Shown here: piece after piece, positions 7,245 to 15,847 of the stretch | Numbering within the stretch: the first letter of the stretch is position 1 | Layout: each line of letters starts with the position of its first letter | Source: Lachnospiraceae bacterium | GTDB taxonomy: Bacteria > Bacillota_A > Clostridia > Lachnospirales > Lachnospiraceae | Length of the DNA: 19,785 nt | Direction of reading: 5' to 3' | Assembly: GCA_024699595.1 (NCBI GenBank) | Contig: JAILPG010000104.1 | Location: 1 to 19,785 of the forward strand | Program-made: the position numbers and the translations under genes | The notes under the pieces: model-generated | What the model saw: the letters and a program-made list of their open reading frames with translations, nothing else | Database searches by the model: none | Told to the model about the DNA's origin: nothing

Positions 7245-8225
7245 TTATCTCTGTTCTTTAGAAGGATCCGTTTTCCCGCACTCACTAACATCACCGCGCA
7301 GTATCCTGATCCCGTGTTCTATCCCTCCGAGTATATATCCGAGACATTCCCTTACTGCCTTCGGACTGCCCGGAAGATTCACTATTATACTGTGCCCTCT
7401 TATGACGCTTGCTCCCCTTGAAAGCATAGCCCGGTCAGTGACCTCAGCCGATCTAAACCTCATATATTCAGCTATCCCGGGTGCATTTCTTTCGGCAACC
7501 TCAAGGGTAGCCTCCGGAGTCGTATCCCTTACGGAAAAACCTGTTCCTCCGCTTGTAACGATGAGTTCGGCCTGCCTTTGATCACACAGTCTTATCAGCT
7601 CACTCTTAAGTTTTTCCTTATCATCCGGTATGAGTATCCTCTCTATGACCTCATATCCGGCCTCCGTCAATATCCTCTCGGCTTCAGGACCGCTTGCATC
7701 TTCTCTCTCTCCCGCATAGCCCTTGTCGGAAAGCACTATAACGGCCGCAGAAAAAGCCCTGTCCGGGTCAGGCGCACATACAGTGACCTCATCTCCCGGA
7801 CACACCGTTCCGCCGTTTAGAACTTCCGCAAACATACCTTTTCTTGGCATTATGCAATCCCCGACCCTTTGATATATTGCGCAGTGGCTGTGGCATTCCT
7901 TTCCCTTCTGGGTGATCCGCAGACTGACCTCTCCGCTTTTCCCGGAAATAATAAGAGTGCTTCCTACAGGAAGGGATGAGACATCGATTCCGTCTATGAT
8001 GAGATTCTCACCGAAATCCCCGTCTTTTACGGATGCCCCCTTTTTGTTAAATTCATCGATCACCAGAGCCGACAAGAGGCTTACCTGTCTGTGCCAGTTT
8101 CCCGCATGCGCATCGCCTTCAATCCCATGATCCTTGACAAACACGGCAGAATCCACGGGATGTTTTGCCACACCTTTTTTTTCACTTATGCAGACAGCCT
8201 TAACTTTTCCCTTGCCTAGATCCAT
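7245..8225 (-). CDS. MOSC domain-MogA/MoaB fusion (molybdopterin adenylyltransferase)
   Basis: A 326-residue fusion. Residues 1 to about 155 are a MOSC domain, with VKDHGIEGDAHAGNWHRQVS, GDFGENLIIDGID, and GKECHSHCAIYQRVGDCIMP, found in enzymes and carriers that handle Mo-bound sulfur. The remainder is MogA/MoaB-like: AAVIVLSDKGYAGEREDASGP, IVTSGGTGFSVRDTTPEAT and IVNLPGSPKAVRECL. MogA adenylylates molybdopterin for MoeA. ATG at 8225 is chosen: GGAGG lies 6 bases upstream, whereas the in-frame ATG at 8231 would directly abut it. It starts 2 bp after the moaA stop, with the same TGATCATG junction as the mobB-moaC gene. The fusion links adenylylation with a possible sulfur-handling step. Confidence 0.9.
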   Translation of the reverse strand: MDLGKGKVKAVCISEKKGVAKHPVDSAVFVKDHGIEGDAHAGNWHRQVSLLSALVIDEFNKKGASVKDGDFGENLIIDGIDVSSLPVGSTLIISGKSGEVSLRITQKGKECHSHCAIYQRVGDCIMPRKGMFAEVLNGGTVCPGDEVTVCAPDPDRAFSAAVIVLSDKGYAGEREDASGPEAERILTEAGYEVIERILIPDDKEKLKSELIRLCDQRQAELIVTSGGTGFSVRDTTPEATLEVAERNAPGIAEYMRFRSAEVTDRAMLSRGASVIRGHSIIVNLPGSPKAVRECLGYILGGIEHGIRILRGDVSECGKTDPSKEQR

Positions 8226-8227
8226 GA

Positions 8228-9232
8228 TCATCCTCCGATCGCCGACATTGCATGCTTTTCAGTCACGTTATCCTCATGTAAAAAATCATGACCGAAAGGC
8301 TTTTCCAAAATGGTTTCTTTAATTACGCAAGTCAGCTTTTCATATCTGTCTGAAGCCGATCCTGCAGATCTTAATATACCCTTCAGATCCGCTCCTTTAT
8401 CATAACAAAGACAGCTCTTTAAAAATCCTTTTGTGGTAAGCCTGACCCTGTTGCAGTCAGCACAGAATCTGTCGGAAATAGCACTTATAAAGCCGGTTTC
8501 ACCCATATGACCCGGTATCTTATAATACTTTGCGGGACCGTTTCCGTCACTGTCCGAAATGACAGCATCAGGATAAGTCTCTAAAAACCGGCTTATCAGA
8601 TCCTCATGGGAGATCGAGGGATAATCCTTTGCAAAACCTATCGGCATGAGTTCGATGAACCTGACACATACATTTTTATCCTTTGCAAAGTCTATAAGTC
8701 CCGATACATCTTCGTAGGGATCTGAGTATTCCCCGGTTTTTGGATCTTTTATCTTTCCCGTTACCGCATTTATCTTTACTCTGAGACCTGCCGATATACA
8801 AGCCTTAACGCCCGAAAGGACCTTAGACAGTCCGTCACATCCCGTAACCCATTTATATCTTACCGGATCAAGTGTATCTATGCTTATGTTTACCCCGTCT
8901 ATGCCTGCTTTGCAAAGATCCGGAAGATACTCCGCAAGAAGCAGTCCGTTTGTGGTAATGTTAACCTCTTTTACGCCATTTATTCCTTTAAGGATCGCAA
9001 CCAGATCGCAGATCCCCCGTCTTACAAGAGGTTCTCCGCCCGTAAGCCTGATCTTTGAGATGCCAAGATCCGCCATACAGCTTACTGTTTCAGCTATCTC
9101 CTCAAAGGTGAGGATATCCTTCATGTCTAGATGTTCAATATCCGAAGGCATGCAGTATCTGCAGCGCATGTTGCATTTATCTGTTACGGATATCCTTGCA
9201 TAATCTATCTCTCTTCCAAATCCATCCTTCAT
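8228..9232 (-). CDS. moaA: GTP 3',8-cyclase MoaA
   Basis: A 334-residue radical SAM enzyme that starts molybdopterin synthesis by rearranging GTP into 3',8-cyclo-7,8-dihydro-GTP. The N-terminal cluster motif CX3CX2C is at Cys20, Cys24 and Cys27 within TDKCNMRCRYCMPSD. The KIRLTGGEPLVRRG motif follows, and the second [4Fe-4S] site lies in RFCADCNRVRLTTKGFLKSC (CX2CX13C). The chain ends in Gly-Gly, the conserved MoaA tail that reaches into the active site. GGAG lies 6 bases upstream of the ATG. It is placed between fdhD and the MOSC-MogA gene. All key residues appear intact, so it should be active. Confidence 0.95.
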   Translation of the reverse strand: MKDGFGREIDYARISVTDKCNMRCRYCMPSDIEHLDMKDILTFEEIAETVSCMADLGISKIRLTGGEPLVRRGICDLVAILKGINGVKEVNITTNGLLLAEYLPDLCKAGIDGVNISIDTLDPVRYKWVTGCDGLSKVLSGVKACISAGLRVKINAVTGKIKDPKTGEYSDPYEDVSGLIDFAKDKNVCVRFIELMPIGFAKDYPSISHEDLISRFLETYPDAVISDSDGNGPAKYYKIPGHMGETGFISAISDRFCADCNRVRLTTKGFLKSCLCYDKGADLKGILRSAGSASDRYEKLTCVIKETILEKPFGHDFLHEDNVTEKHAMSAIGG

Positions 9233-9247
9233 CTCAGTCTCCAGATC

Positions 9248-9931
9248 TCACTCAGTATATACCGTATACCCATCCGGCCATGCCCGTCCGATAAGCTTGA
9301 TACCCTTATCCTTTGCAAGTTCTATCGCTTCAAAGCTTGGACAGGACTTTGATGCGATAAGTGAGATCCCTGCATTTACAAGCTTTATGACCGTATCATA
9401 CTGCATCCTCCCGGAACTGAAGATCATGCATTCAGACAGATCGATGCCGTTAAGCAGTGCATATCCTATCACCTTGTCTATGGCGCAGTGTCTGCTTATA
9501 TCATCCCTTATGCACAATACTTCATTACCGGCCCCGATCATCGCCGTATGTGAAGCCGATGTGTATGTATGGATCCCCTCATGATTTGAAAAAGCATTTA
9601 CAAGATCATATATCTGATCCGGACTGTACGATATGCCATCCTTGCGGATGTTTTTTCGGATATCCTCTGAATCTGTTTTTTTACAAAGGATAACCCGTAC
9701 ATCCGTCTTATCTTCATTAAAAACAAGTGCCTCTACATCCTCTGCACTCTTTATAAGGCCTTCACCGCATAAAAAACCGTACACCAGCTCGGAAAGATCC
9801 GAGCCGGTGCAGGTTATTTTTCTGCTTAAGTCCCCGACCGTGATCGTGAGAGAGTGTTCACATATGACACATTCATCGATCTTTTGGACATAAGCTATGG
9901 TATTAAGCTTTATGCATTCTTCTTTTGTCAT
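9248..9931 (-). CDS. fdhD: FdhD-family formate dehydrogenase accessory protein, lacking the CXXC sulfur-transfer motif
   Basis: A 227-residue FdhD homologue. Family landmarks are FLCGEGLI, IRDDISRHCAIDKVIGYALL, SGRMQYDTVIKLVNAGI and GRAWPDGYTVYTE at the end. In E. coli FdhD a central CGxCG pair passes sulfur from IscS to the molybdenum cofactor. Here that stretch (after VRVILCKKTDS) is missing, together with about 40 residues, and the usual TGxxHAA loop reads TSASHTA. The protein may use another cysteine (Cys in SRHCA or SKSC) or bind the cofactor without sulfuration; this is inference. ATG at 9931 lies just after the formate dehydrogenase stop; its ribosome-binding site is weak, which suggests translational coupling. 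A longer reading would overlap the upstream gene. Confidence 0.8.
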   Translation of the reverse strand: MTKEECIKLNTIAYVQKIDECVICEHSLTITVGDLSRKITCTGSDLSELVYGFLCGEGLIKSAEDVEALVFNEDKTDVRVILCKKTDSEDIRKNIRKDGISYSPDQIYDLVNAFSNHEGIHTYTSASHTAMIGAGNEVLCIRDDISRHCAIDKVIGYALLNGIDLSECMIFSSGRMQYDTVIKLVNAGISLIASKSCPSFEAIELAKDKGIKLIGRAWPDGYTVYTE

Positions 9932-9947
9932 CAGAGTATTTCTTTCA

Positions 9948-12647
9948 TCACAGCTTTTCCACTCTGACTGCGCAGACCTTGTACTCAGGTATCCTTGCAA
10001 AGTCATCAAGTGCGGCATTTGTCAGTACATTGACAGGCGAATCCGGGAAATGGAACGGCATCCAGGTCTCTCCCTGTGAAACCTTCCTTCCGACCCTTGC
10101 CTTAGCTGTTATATCACCTCTGCGGCTAATGACTTTGACTGTCTCGTCATTCTTGATGCCAAGCCTGTCCGCATCGGCAAAGTTGATCTCGATAAATCCT
10201 TCGCCTGCTATATCCATAAGTCCCGGAGCTCTTGCAGTCATTGCGGCTGCATTGTACTGATAGAGGATACGTCCCGTCATCAGGATGAACGGATATTCCT
10301 CATCGGGAAGCTCATTTGACGGCTTGTAGACAGCCGGATATAACAGAGCCCTTCCTCTTGCGGGACCATTTGCATGCATGATGGGCGTTCCCGGATGATC
10401 CTTATCCTTACAAGGCCACTGTAAGGTCTCGCCGGCATCCAGTCTTGCATGGCTGATGCCTCCAAAGCTGGGAGTTACGGATGCTATCTCATCCATGATC
10501 TGCGCACTTGTAAGATGTGGCTGTTTATATCCCATCGCATTCATGAGATCAATGATGATATCCGTATCAAGCCTCATGTCACCCTTAATGGTAACAGCCT
10601 TTCTTATCCTCTGGACTCTTCGCTCGGTATTGGTAAATGTCCCTTCCTTTTCCGCATAGCTTACACCCGGGAGGATGACATCGGCATACTCTGCCGTCTT
10701 GGTCATGAACAGCTCCTGTATCACAAAAAAGTCAAGACTCTCAAGGGCCTTTATAATATGGTGGGTATCAGGATCGGATACGACCGGATCTTCTCCGCAT
10801 ATATACAGTCCTTTGATCTTCCCTTCGATCGCCGCGGGGAATACATCGGTTGCCTTAAGACCCGGGTTGGGATTTAGTTCCACACCCCATGCCTTCTCAA
10901 ATTTCTTTCTTACTTCCTCGTTATCGACCTTCTGATAACCGGGATAATCCGTAGGAAGAGCACCCATATCGCAGGCACCCTGCACGTTGTTCTGTCCTCT
11001 TAAAGGATTGACGCCACAGCCGCTCTTTCCTATCTTTCCGCACAGAACAGCCATATTGGACATACACATAACACCCTCGGTACCTGTGGAATGCTCAGTA
11101 ACACCGAGACAGTAAATGATCGGAGCTTTCTTTGCCGTAGCATACATTCTGGCAGCTTCTATAAGCCTGTCAGGATCGATATGACATATCTCACCGACCT
11201 TCTTTGGAGTGTATTCCTCCACAAGTGCTTTCAGCTCTTCGAAGCCTTCCGAATAATCTCTTATATAATCATGATCGATAAGATCCTCTTTGATCATGAC
11301 ATGCATCATTCCGTTTGCAAGGGCCACATTGGTACCGGGTCTTATCTTAAGGTGTATATCAGCCTGCTTCGAAAGACCTATGTCTCTCGGATCTGCCACG
11401 ATGAGTCTGGTGCCGTCCTTAACAGCCCTTCTGATCTGCATCCCGACAACAGGATGTGCTTCTTCCGGATTGGAGCCTATTAAGAATATACAGTCGACAT
11501 CATGGGTGATATCATGTATCGGATTGGTCATGGCACCTGAACCGAGAGTCTTTGCAAGACCTGCAACCGTTGCGGAATGGCATACTCTTGCACAGTTGTC
11601 CGTGTTATTGTTTCCAAAGCACGTCCTGACCATCTTCTGCACCATGTATACATCTTCGTTTGCAGAACGTGAGCAGGCAAAGCCGGCAAGCGATTCCTTC
11701 CCGTATTTTTCCTTTATCTCCATTAAACGTTTTGCAGTGTAGCTTATGGCTTCTTCCCAGGTTGCCTCATTAAACTTGCCGGTAGCCCTGTCCTTAATGA
11801 GCGGCTTTGTGAGACGGTCCTTTGAATGGATAAAATCAAAGCTTCCGGATCTTCCCTTTACGCACAGTCTGTTGTGGTTCGAAGGTCCGTTTGAAGGCTC
11901 GACGTTTACTATCTCATCACCCCTTACCACGAGATAATACTGGCATCCCGTAGCACAGTGAGGACAGGTGGTCAGCACCTTCTTTACTTCCCAGTCCCTG
12001 TATTTTGTTTCGCGCTTTAAGGTAAGTGCACCGGTAGGACATACACTCGCACAGTTTCCGCAGGTCTCACAGCCTTTTTCCTTGTAATCGCTCCCAAACG
12101 GTGCATCTACTACATGGAAAACACCTGAACGGCTGTTTTTAAGTGCTCCGTTACAGGCAATATTATGACAGACACTGATGCAGCGCATGCAGTGGATACA
12201 CTTGCTGGGGTCATAGCTTATGTACGGATTTGCATCAAGCTTCGGAAGCTTGTTTTCGATCTTGTCTCTTGACCCGGAATGCTCTGCATGCTCCACTCCG
12301 AAACGGATGCAAAGACTCTGCAGCTCACAGGTACCGTTTGCGGGACAGCTCATGCAGTCAAGGTTGTGATTTGAAAGTATCAGCATTAACATGCTTTTGC
12401 GGTACTCAGTTATCGTGTCCGAATCCGTTTTTATCACCATGCCGTCATTTGCCTTGGTACGGCATGCGGGAAGCAGGCTTTTGTATCCTTCCACCTCGAC
12501 AACGCACAGACGGCAGCTTCCTATATCACTTACTCCCTCCAGATAACAGAGCGTCGGAATATATATGTTGTTTTTTCTGGCAATATTCAGAATTGTGGTG
12601 TTTTCTTCGGCAGAGTATGACCTGCCGTCTATCGTAACGTTTATCAT
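9948..12647 (-). CDS. Formate dehydrogenase catalytic subunit, NuoG-like, Cys-type
   Basis: An 899-residue molybdopterin enzyme. N-terminal [2Fe-2S] ligands are Cys34, Cys45, Cys48 and Cys62. A His-Cys3 [4Fe-4S] site lies around His94-Cys107, a two-cluster ferredoxin domain at Cys150-Cys160 and Cys193-Cys203, and the catalytic-domain [4Fe-4S] uses Cys228, Cys231, Cys235 and Cys262, followed by Lys264. The active site reads NCARVCHSATVAGL: Cys356-His357, with cysteine where E. coli FdhF has selenocysteine. GRGQNN-type (LRGQNNVQGACDMGALP) and DVILPGVSYAEKEGTFTNTERRVQ motifs support formate dehydrogenase. ATG at 12647 has AAGGAGG 9 bases upstream and overlaps the upstream stop by 4 bp. It oxidises formate or reduces CO2 and is probably soluble, since there is no Tat signal. 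Mo versus W cannot be told. Confidence 0.9.
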   Translation of the reverse strand: MINVTIDGRSYSAEENTTILNIARKNNIYIPTLCYLEGVSDIGSCRLCVVEVEGYKSLLPACRTKANDGMVIKTDSDTITEYRKSMLMLILSNHNLDCMSCPANGTCELQSLCIRFGVEHAEHSGSRDKIENKLPKLDANPYISYDPSKCIHCMRCISVCHNIACNGALKNSRSGVFHVVDAPFGSDYKEKGCETCGNCASVCPTGALTLKRETKYRDWEVKKVLTTCPHCATGCQYYLVVRGDEIVNVEPSNGPSNHNRLCVKGRSGSFDFIHSKDRLTKPLIKDRATGKFNEATWEEAISYTAKRLMEIKEKYGKESLAGFACSRSANEDVYMVQKMVRTCFGNNNTDNCARVCHSATVAGLAKTLGSGAMTNPIHDITHDVDCIFLIGSNPEEAHPVVGMQIRRAVKDGTRLIVADPRDIGLSKQADIHLKIRPGTNVALANGMMHVMIKEDLIDHDYIRDYSEGFEELKALVEEYTPKKVGEICHIDPDRLIEAARMYATAKKAPIIYCLGVTEHSTGTEGVMCMSNMAVLCGKIGKSGCGVNPLRGQNNVQGACDMGALPTDYPGYQKVDNEEVRKKFEKAWGVELNPNPGLKATDVFPAAIEGKIKGLYICGEDPVVSDPDTHHIIKALESLDFFVIQELFMTKTAEYADVILPGVSYAEKEGTFTNTERRVQRIRKAVTIKGDMRLDTDIIIDLMNAMGYKQPHLTSAQIMDEIASVTPSFGGISHARLDAGETLQWPCKDKDHPGTPIMHANGPARGRALLYPAVYKPSNELPDEEYPFILMTGRILYQYNAAAMTARAPGLMDIAGEGFIEINFADADRLGIKNDETVKVISRRGDITAKARVGRKVSQGETWMPFHFPDSPVNVLTNAALDDFARIPEYKVCAVRVEKL

Positions 12648-14449
12648 TCTCCTCTGCCTCCTTCCATGGCTCCGCACCCGTAGTGATCGCACCGTAAGCA
12701 TCTGCCGGATTCACGCATGGCTTCCTCATAGGTCATTGACATTTCCACAAAGTTGAAATTGTCTTTTCTCTCAACCGGATCCTCTTGCTCGATCTCGGCT
12801 CTTCCCGTAGGTATACACGGATTGGGATAGGCAGGCGGGATCTCGGGCTTGCCTCCTATCTTGTGATGATAACCGAGATATTCATCTATATTGACCGCTG
12901 CCACCTGTCCGGCTGCTATCGCATTTATGGCAGTTGACGGACCGGTAACACAGTCGCCTCCTGAGAACACGCCCTCCATTTCCGAAACAGTACAGGTCTC
13001 ATCGGCGATGATACGGCCCCGGTTTACGGGCACTCCTTCATTCTCAAAATCAGCCACATCACTTCTCTGGCCGACTCCAAGGATCAGATAATCACATTTG
13101 AAACGGTAAGGATAGTTGCTTGAATCCTCTGTGGTCATCATTCCGAATTCATCATATTCGGCAACTATCTCAGGCTGCAGCCAGACAGATCTTACTTCGT
13201 TCGTCTCCTTGTCTGCTTCTATATGAAGGAATGACAGAAGCGTCCTGAATCTGACACCCTCCTGCATGGCTCCTTCGATCTCCTCGAAAAGTGCCGTGTA
13301 ATCATCCCTTTTTCTCGTAAACACGTGGATCGATCCGGCACCAAGTCTTACTGCGGTCCTTGCTGCATCCATTGCAACATTTCCTCCGCCGATAAGAGCC
13401 ACCTTCTTGCCATTCAGATCAGGCGGATTTCCGTTAGCCACAAGCTGCAGAAAATCAGCTGCAGGTATTACATTTTTGGCATCTGAATTCTCCATCGGCA
13501 TACGGTTTCCAAGCTGGGCTCCGATACCTAAAAATACCGCATCGTGATCCTTTCTTATCTTCTCAAAGGTAATATCCCTTCCGATCTTTGTCTTATAATG
13601 CATCCTTATATCGCCTGCTTTTATTATCGCAGCGATATCCTGATCGAGCCTCTCCTTCGGAAGACGGTATTCGGGAATACCGTAACGGAGCATTCCGCCG
13701 GCCTTTTCATGCTCTTCATATACATCTACCGTATGTCCCATAAGAGAAAGATAATAAGCCGCCGTCATTCCGGAAGGACCTGCTCCCACTATCGCGACCC
13801 TCTTTCCTGTCTTAACGTTTGCAACAGGATTTTCCACGGTATCTGCCGCAGCATTGTCAACCGCATATCTCTTCAGTCCTCTTATGTTGATCGGGTCATC
13901 CACAAGAGACCTTCTGCACTTCCTCTCACAGGGATGTTCGCATACAAATGCACAGGCGGTAGGGAACGGATTCTTTTCACGTATCACCTGTACGGCTCCG
14001 GCATAGTTTTCTTCCTTTATCATTGCTATATATCCGGGAACATCGACATGAGCGGGACAGAGAGTTATGCAGGGCGTGGTCTGAATGACGTTCTCAACAC
14101 ACTTTCTTCTCTTTATATGGCTCTCATATTCATCTGCAAAATCCGTTAACGAATCAAGAATGAGATTTGCACCGACAACACCCACCGCACAATCGGCAGT
14201 CTTTGCTATCATGCGGCACTTTTCTTCCATTTCCTTTAGGGTATCCTCTGTGGCATCACCGTTCAAAATGGATTTAAGGAAAAAATCCACTTCACCAAGC
14301 CCGTCACGACAGGGTACGCACTTACCGCATGACTGGTTCATGGATATGTGAAGAAGTGACCGATACAGCGCAAGCGGACACATCCCCGGAGGATAAGATG
14401 TCATTCTGGAATGAAACTTCCTTAATACAACATCTATCCTTTCATTCAT
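12644..14449 (-). CDS. NuoF C-terminal/GltD-like FAD- and NAD(P)-binding diaphorase subunit
   Basis: A 601-residue fusion. Residues 1 to about 110 resemble the C-terminal Fe-S part of NuoF (SCGKCVPCRDGL with Cys41, Cys44, Cys47 and a distant Cys87). The rest is like the small subunit of glutamate synthase and NfnB: a Cys-rich helical domain (CPAHVDVPGYIAMI, PFPTACAFVCEHPCERKCRR) carrying two [4Fe-4S] clusters, a FAD Rossmann motif VAIVGAGPSGMTAAYYL, a pyridine-nucleotide motif ALIGGGNVAMDAARTAVRLG, and the C-terminal FAD motif VFSGGDCVTGPSTAINAIAAG. It has an extra C-terminal Cys cluster (RCLRCDHYGCG). It overlaps the formate dehydrogenase gene by 4 bp and most likely passes electrons between that enzyme and NAD(P)H, as in SfrAB-type pairs. 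NADPH versus NADH is not proven. Confidence 0.85.
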   Translation of the reverse strand: MNERIDVVLRKFHSRMTSYPPGMCPLALYRSLLHISMNQSCGKCVPCRDGLGEVDFFLKSILNGDATEDTLKEMEEKCRMIAKTADCAVGVVGANLILDSLTDFADEYESHIKRRKCVENVIQTTPCITLCPAHVDVPGYIAMIKEENYAGAVQVIREKNPFPTACAFVCEHPCERKCRRSLVDDPINIRGLKRYAVDNAAADTVENPVANVKTGKRVAIVGAGPSGMTAAYYLSLMGHTVDVYEEHEKAGGMLRYGIPEYRLPKERLDQDIAAIIKAGDIRMHYKTKIGRDITFEKIRKDHDAVFLGIGAQLGNRMPMENSDAKNVIPAADFLQLVANGNPPDLNGKKVALIGGGNVAMDAARTAVRLGAGSIHVFTRKRDDYTALFEEIEGAMQEGVRFRTLLSFLHIEADKETNEVRSVWLQPEIVAEYDEFGMMTTEDSSNYPYRFKCDYLILGVGQRSDVADFENEGVPVNRGRIIADETCTVSEMEGVFSGGDCVTGPSTAINAIAAGQVAAVNIDEYLGYHHKIGGKPEIPPAYPNPCIPTGRAEIEQEDPVERKDNFNFVEMSMTYEEAMRESGRCLRCDHYGCGAMEGGRGE

Positions 14450-15846
14450 ATTTCCTCTTTTTGCGAGTTTCTGCATGTTTCCCTCCCTGTTTTGCGATTT
14501 TTCTTCGCCTTTTCTATGACTTTCTTATAGGGCATTATCATACCCTTTGTCATGCTTCCTCCCATCTTTTTTCTGAGCTTTGGATTACTCATTATTGCAC
14601 CGACTGCATACATTCCGATGATGGTACCGGGATGTTTCTGGGGAAAATCATAGAACCCGTGTTTTTTGTAAAACCGGTGATCCTCCCTCATCATTCCCTG
14701 CATCCTGTAGATCAGATCCCTGAATATCTTAAGGCCACCAACACCGTAGAAATCCGCCGGCTGGCTGTAATCATGCCTTAGTGCGTAAGCAGTCTCCTTT
14801 GCAAGATCATCCAGTGCCCTGTCTGTATCGTGTTCATTTGAAGCGATACCTGTAAGGTAATTATTCCCCACCTGGGCACGGGCTTTAATGACAAGCTTAA
14901 GATTGTTCTCTAAAGAAACAGCACCATCCACTATGTATCCAACCGGCTTACCCATCGTAACGGTCCTGTGCCCGTTGCAGAACTGCCTGTCATCATAGAG
15001 CTTAAAAGTGTATCCCATGGAGTGGTCTTTTATACTGAACGCATATATAGTTGCATCTGCCGTCTGTATGTTATTTCTAAGAAGATCATCAAAGCCGTCC
15101 TTATATACGCATTTTCCTTCTGATGCGCAGTTAAAGCACCCAAGGCATCCTCCCGCAAAAGGAAATCCGCTCAGGTCAACGGTCTCACACTGATACGGGA
15201 CTGATCTTTTAAAGCGGTCGATCATCATGCCAAGAGCACTTTTCTCATCAGTCATATCGGTAACGATCACTATTCTTTTTTCCGTACTTTTGTTTCCTGC
15301 CTCACCTTCCGGCACAATGACACTCACCGGCTTAAAATCTGCCTTTAACAAAGGTTCACGGTCATATGTGTCATTTTTTGTACACCAAAGTACATGTCTG
15401 AAGAAAGAGAGGGCATCGCGTCTGCCTTTTTTATCAAGCAGATCTTCCATATCCGCCGACAGACCGTTTATGTATTTAAGCCCCAGATCCTTACAGTTCT
15501 CTCTAATGAACTCATGCGCCGTAACATCATAGAAATGCTTGGAGGTTGTGATCTGTGTGGCATATTTACCGGTAAGATCGATGTCATGCTCCTTTATAAG
15601 CTCGATAAAACGGTGAAGCTGTGATGGCACCAAAAAAGTGTATACGGGATAACAGAACAGGATCAGGTCAGCCTTTTTTAACATCTCAAGAGTCTCGCTA
15701 AAATCTTTCTCAATGGCCTTTATCTTCTGTCCTGCATTGATAAATGTGTATTCGTGCCTGCCAAAATATTCTTTTATAAACAGTACTGTCTGTAAAGTTA
15801 CACTGTCATCACCCGAAGGTGACCCGTTGATCACAAGAATGTTCAT
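14446..15846 (-). CDS. Tandem flavodoxin-fold iron-sulfur flavoprotein
   Basis: A 466-residue protein with two NADPH-dependent FMN reductase/flavodoxin-like domains in tandem. The first begins MNILVINGSPSGDDSVTLQT and has FCYPVYTFLVPSQLHRFIEL, but no cluster motif. The second starts near KRIVIVTDMTDEKSALGMM and has GGCLGCFNCASEGKCVYKDGF, the CX2CX2CX5C pattern of iron-sulfur flavoproteins. The C-terminal 120 residues are basic. ATG at 15846 starts 1 bp after the GMP synthase stop; an in-frame TTG at 15855 has no better site. It overlaps the diaphorase gene by 4 bp. It is likely an electron carrier tied to the formate dehydrogenase module. Its partner and substrate are not known. Confidence 0.75.
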   Translation of the reverse strand: MNILVINGSPSGDDSVTLQTVLFIKEYFGRHEYTFINAGQKIKAIEKDFSETLEMLKKADLILFCYPVYTFLVPSQLHRFIELIKEHDIDLTGKYATQITTSKHFYDVTAHEFIRENCKDLGLKYINGLSADMEDLLDKKGRRDALSFFRHVLWCTKNDTYDREPLLKADFKPVSVIVPEGEAGNKSTEKRIVIVTDMTDEKSALGMMIDRFKRSVPYQCETVDLSGFPFAGGCLGCFNCASEGKCVYKDGFDDLLRNNIQTADATIYAFSIKDHSMGYTFKLYDDRQFCNGHRTVTMGKPVGYIVDGAVSLENNLKLVIKARAQVGNNYLTGIASNEHDTDRALDDLAKETAYALRHDYSQPADFYGVGGLKIFRDLIYRMQGMMREDHRFYKKHGFYDFPQKHPGTIIGMYAVGAIMSNPKLRKKMGGSMTKGMIMPYKKVIEKAKKNRKTGRETCRNSQKEEI

Positions 15847-15847
15847 A

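Noticed and set aside
11575..11595. Possible selenocysteine (in-frame TGA) in the formate dehydrogenase active site
   Set aside because: The active-site codon in the ARVCH motif is a cysteine codon, the frame is uninterrupted, and no SECIS-like need exists.
13544..14149. A 201-codon open frame on the plus strand
   Set aside because: It lies antisense to the diaphorase gene, has no recognisable motif or ribosome-binding site and is explained by the codon usage of the real gene.
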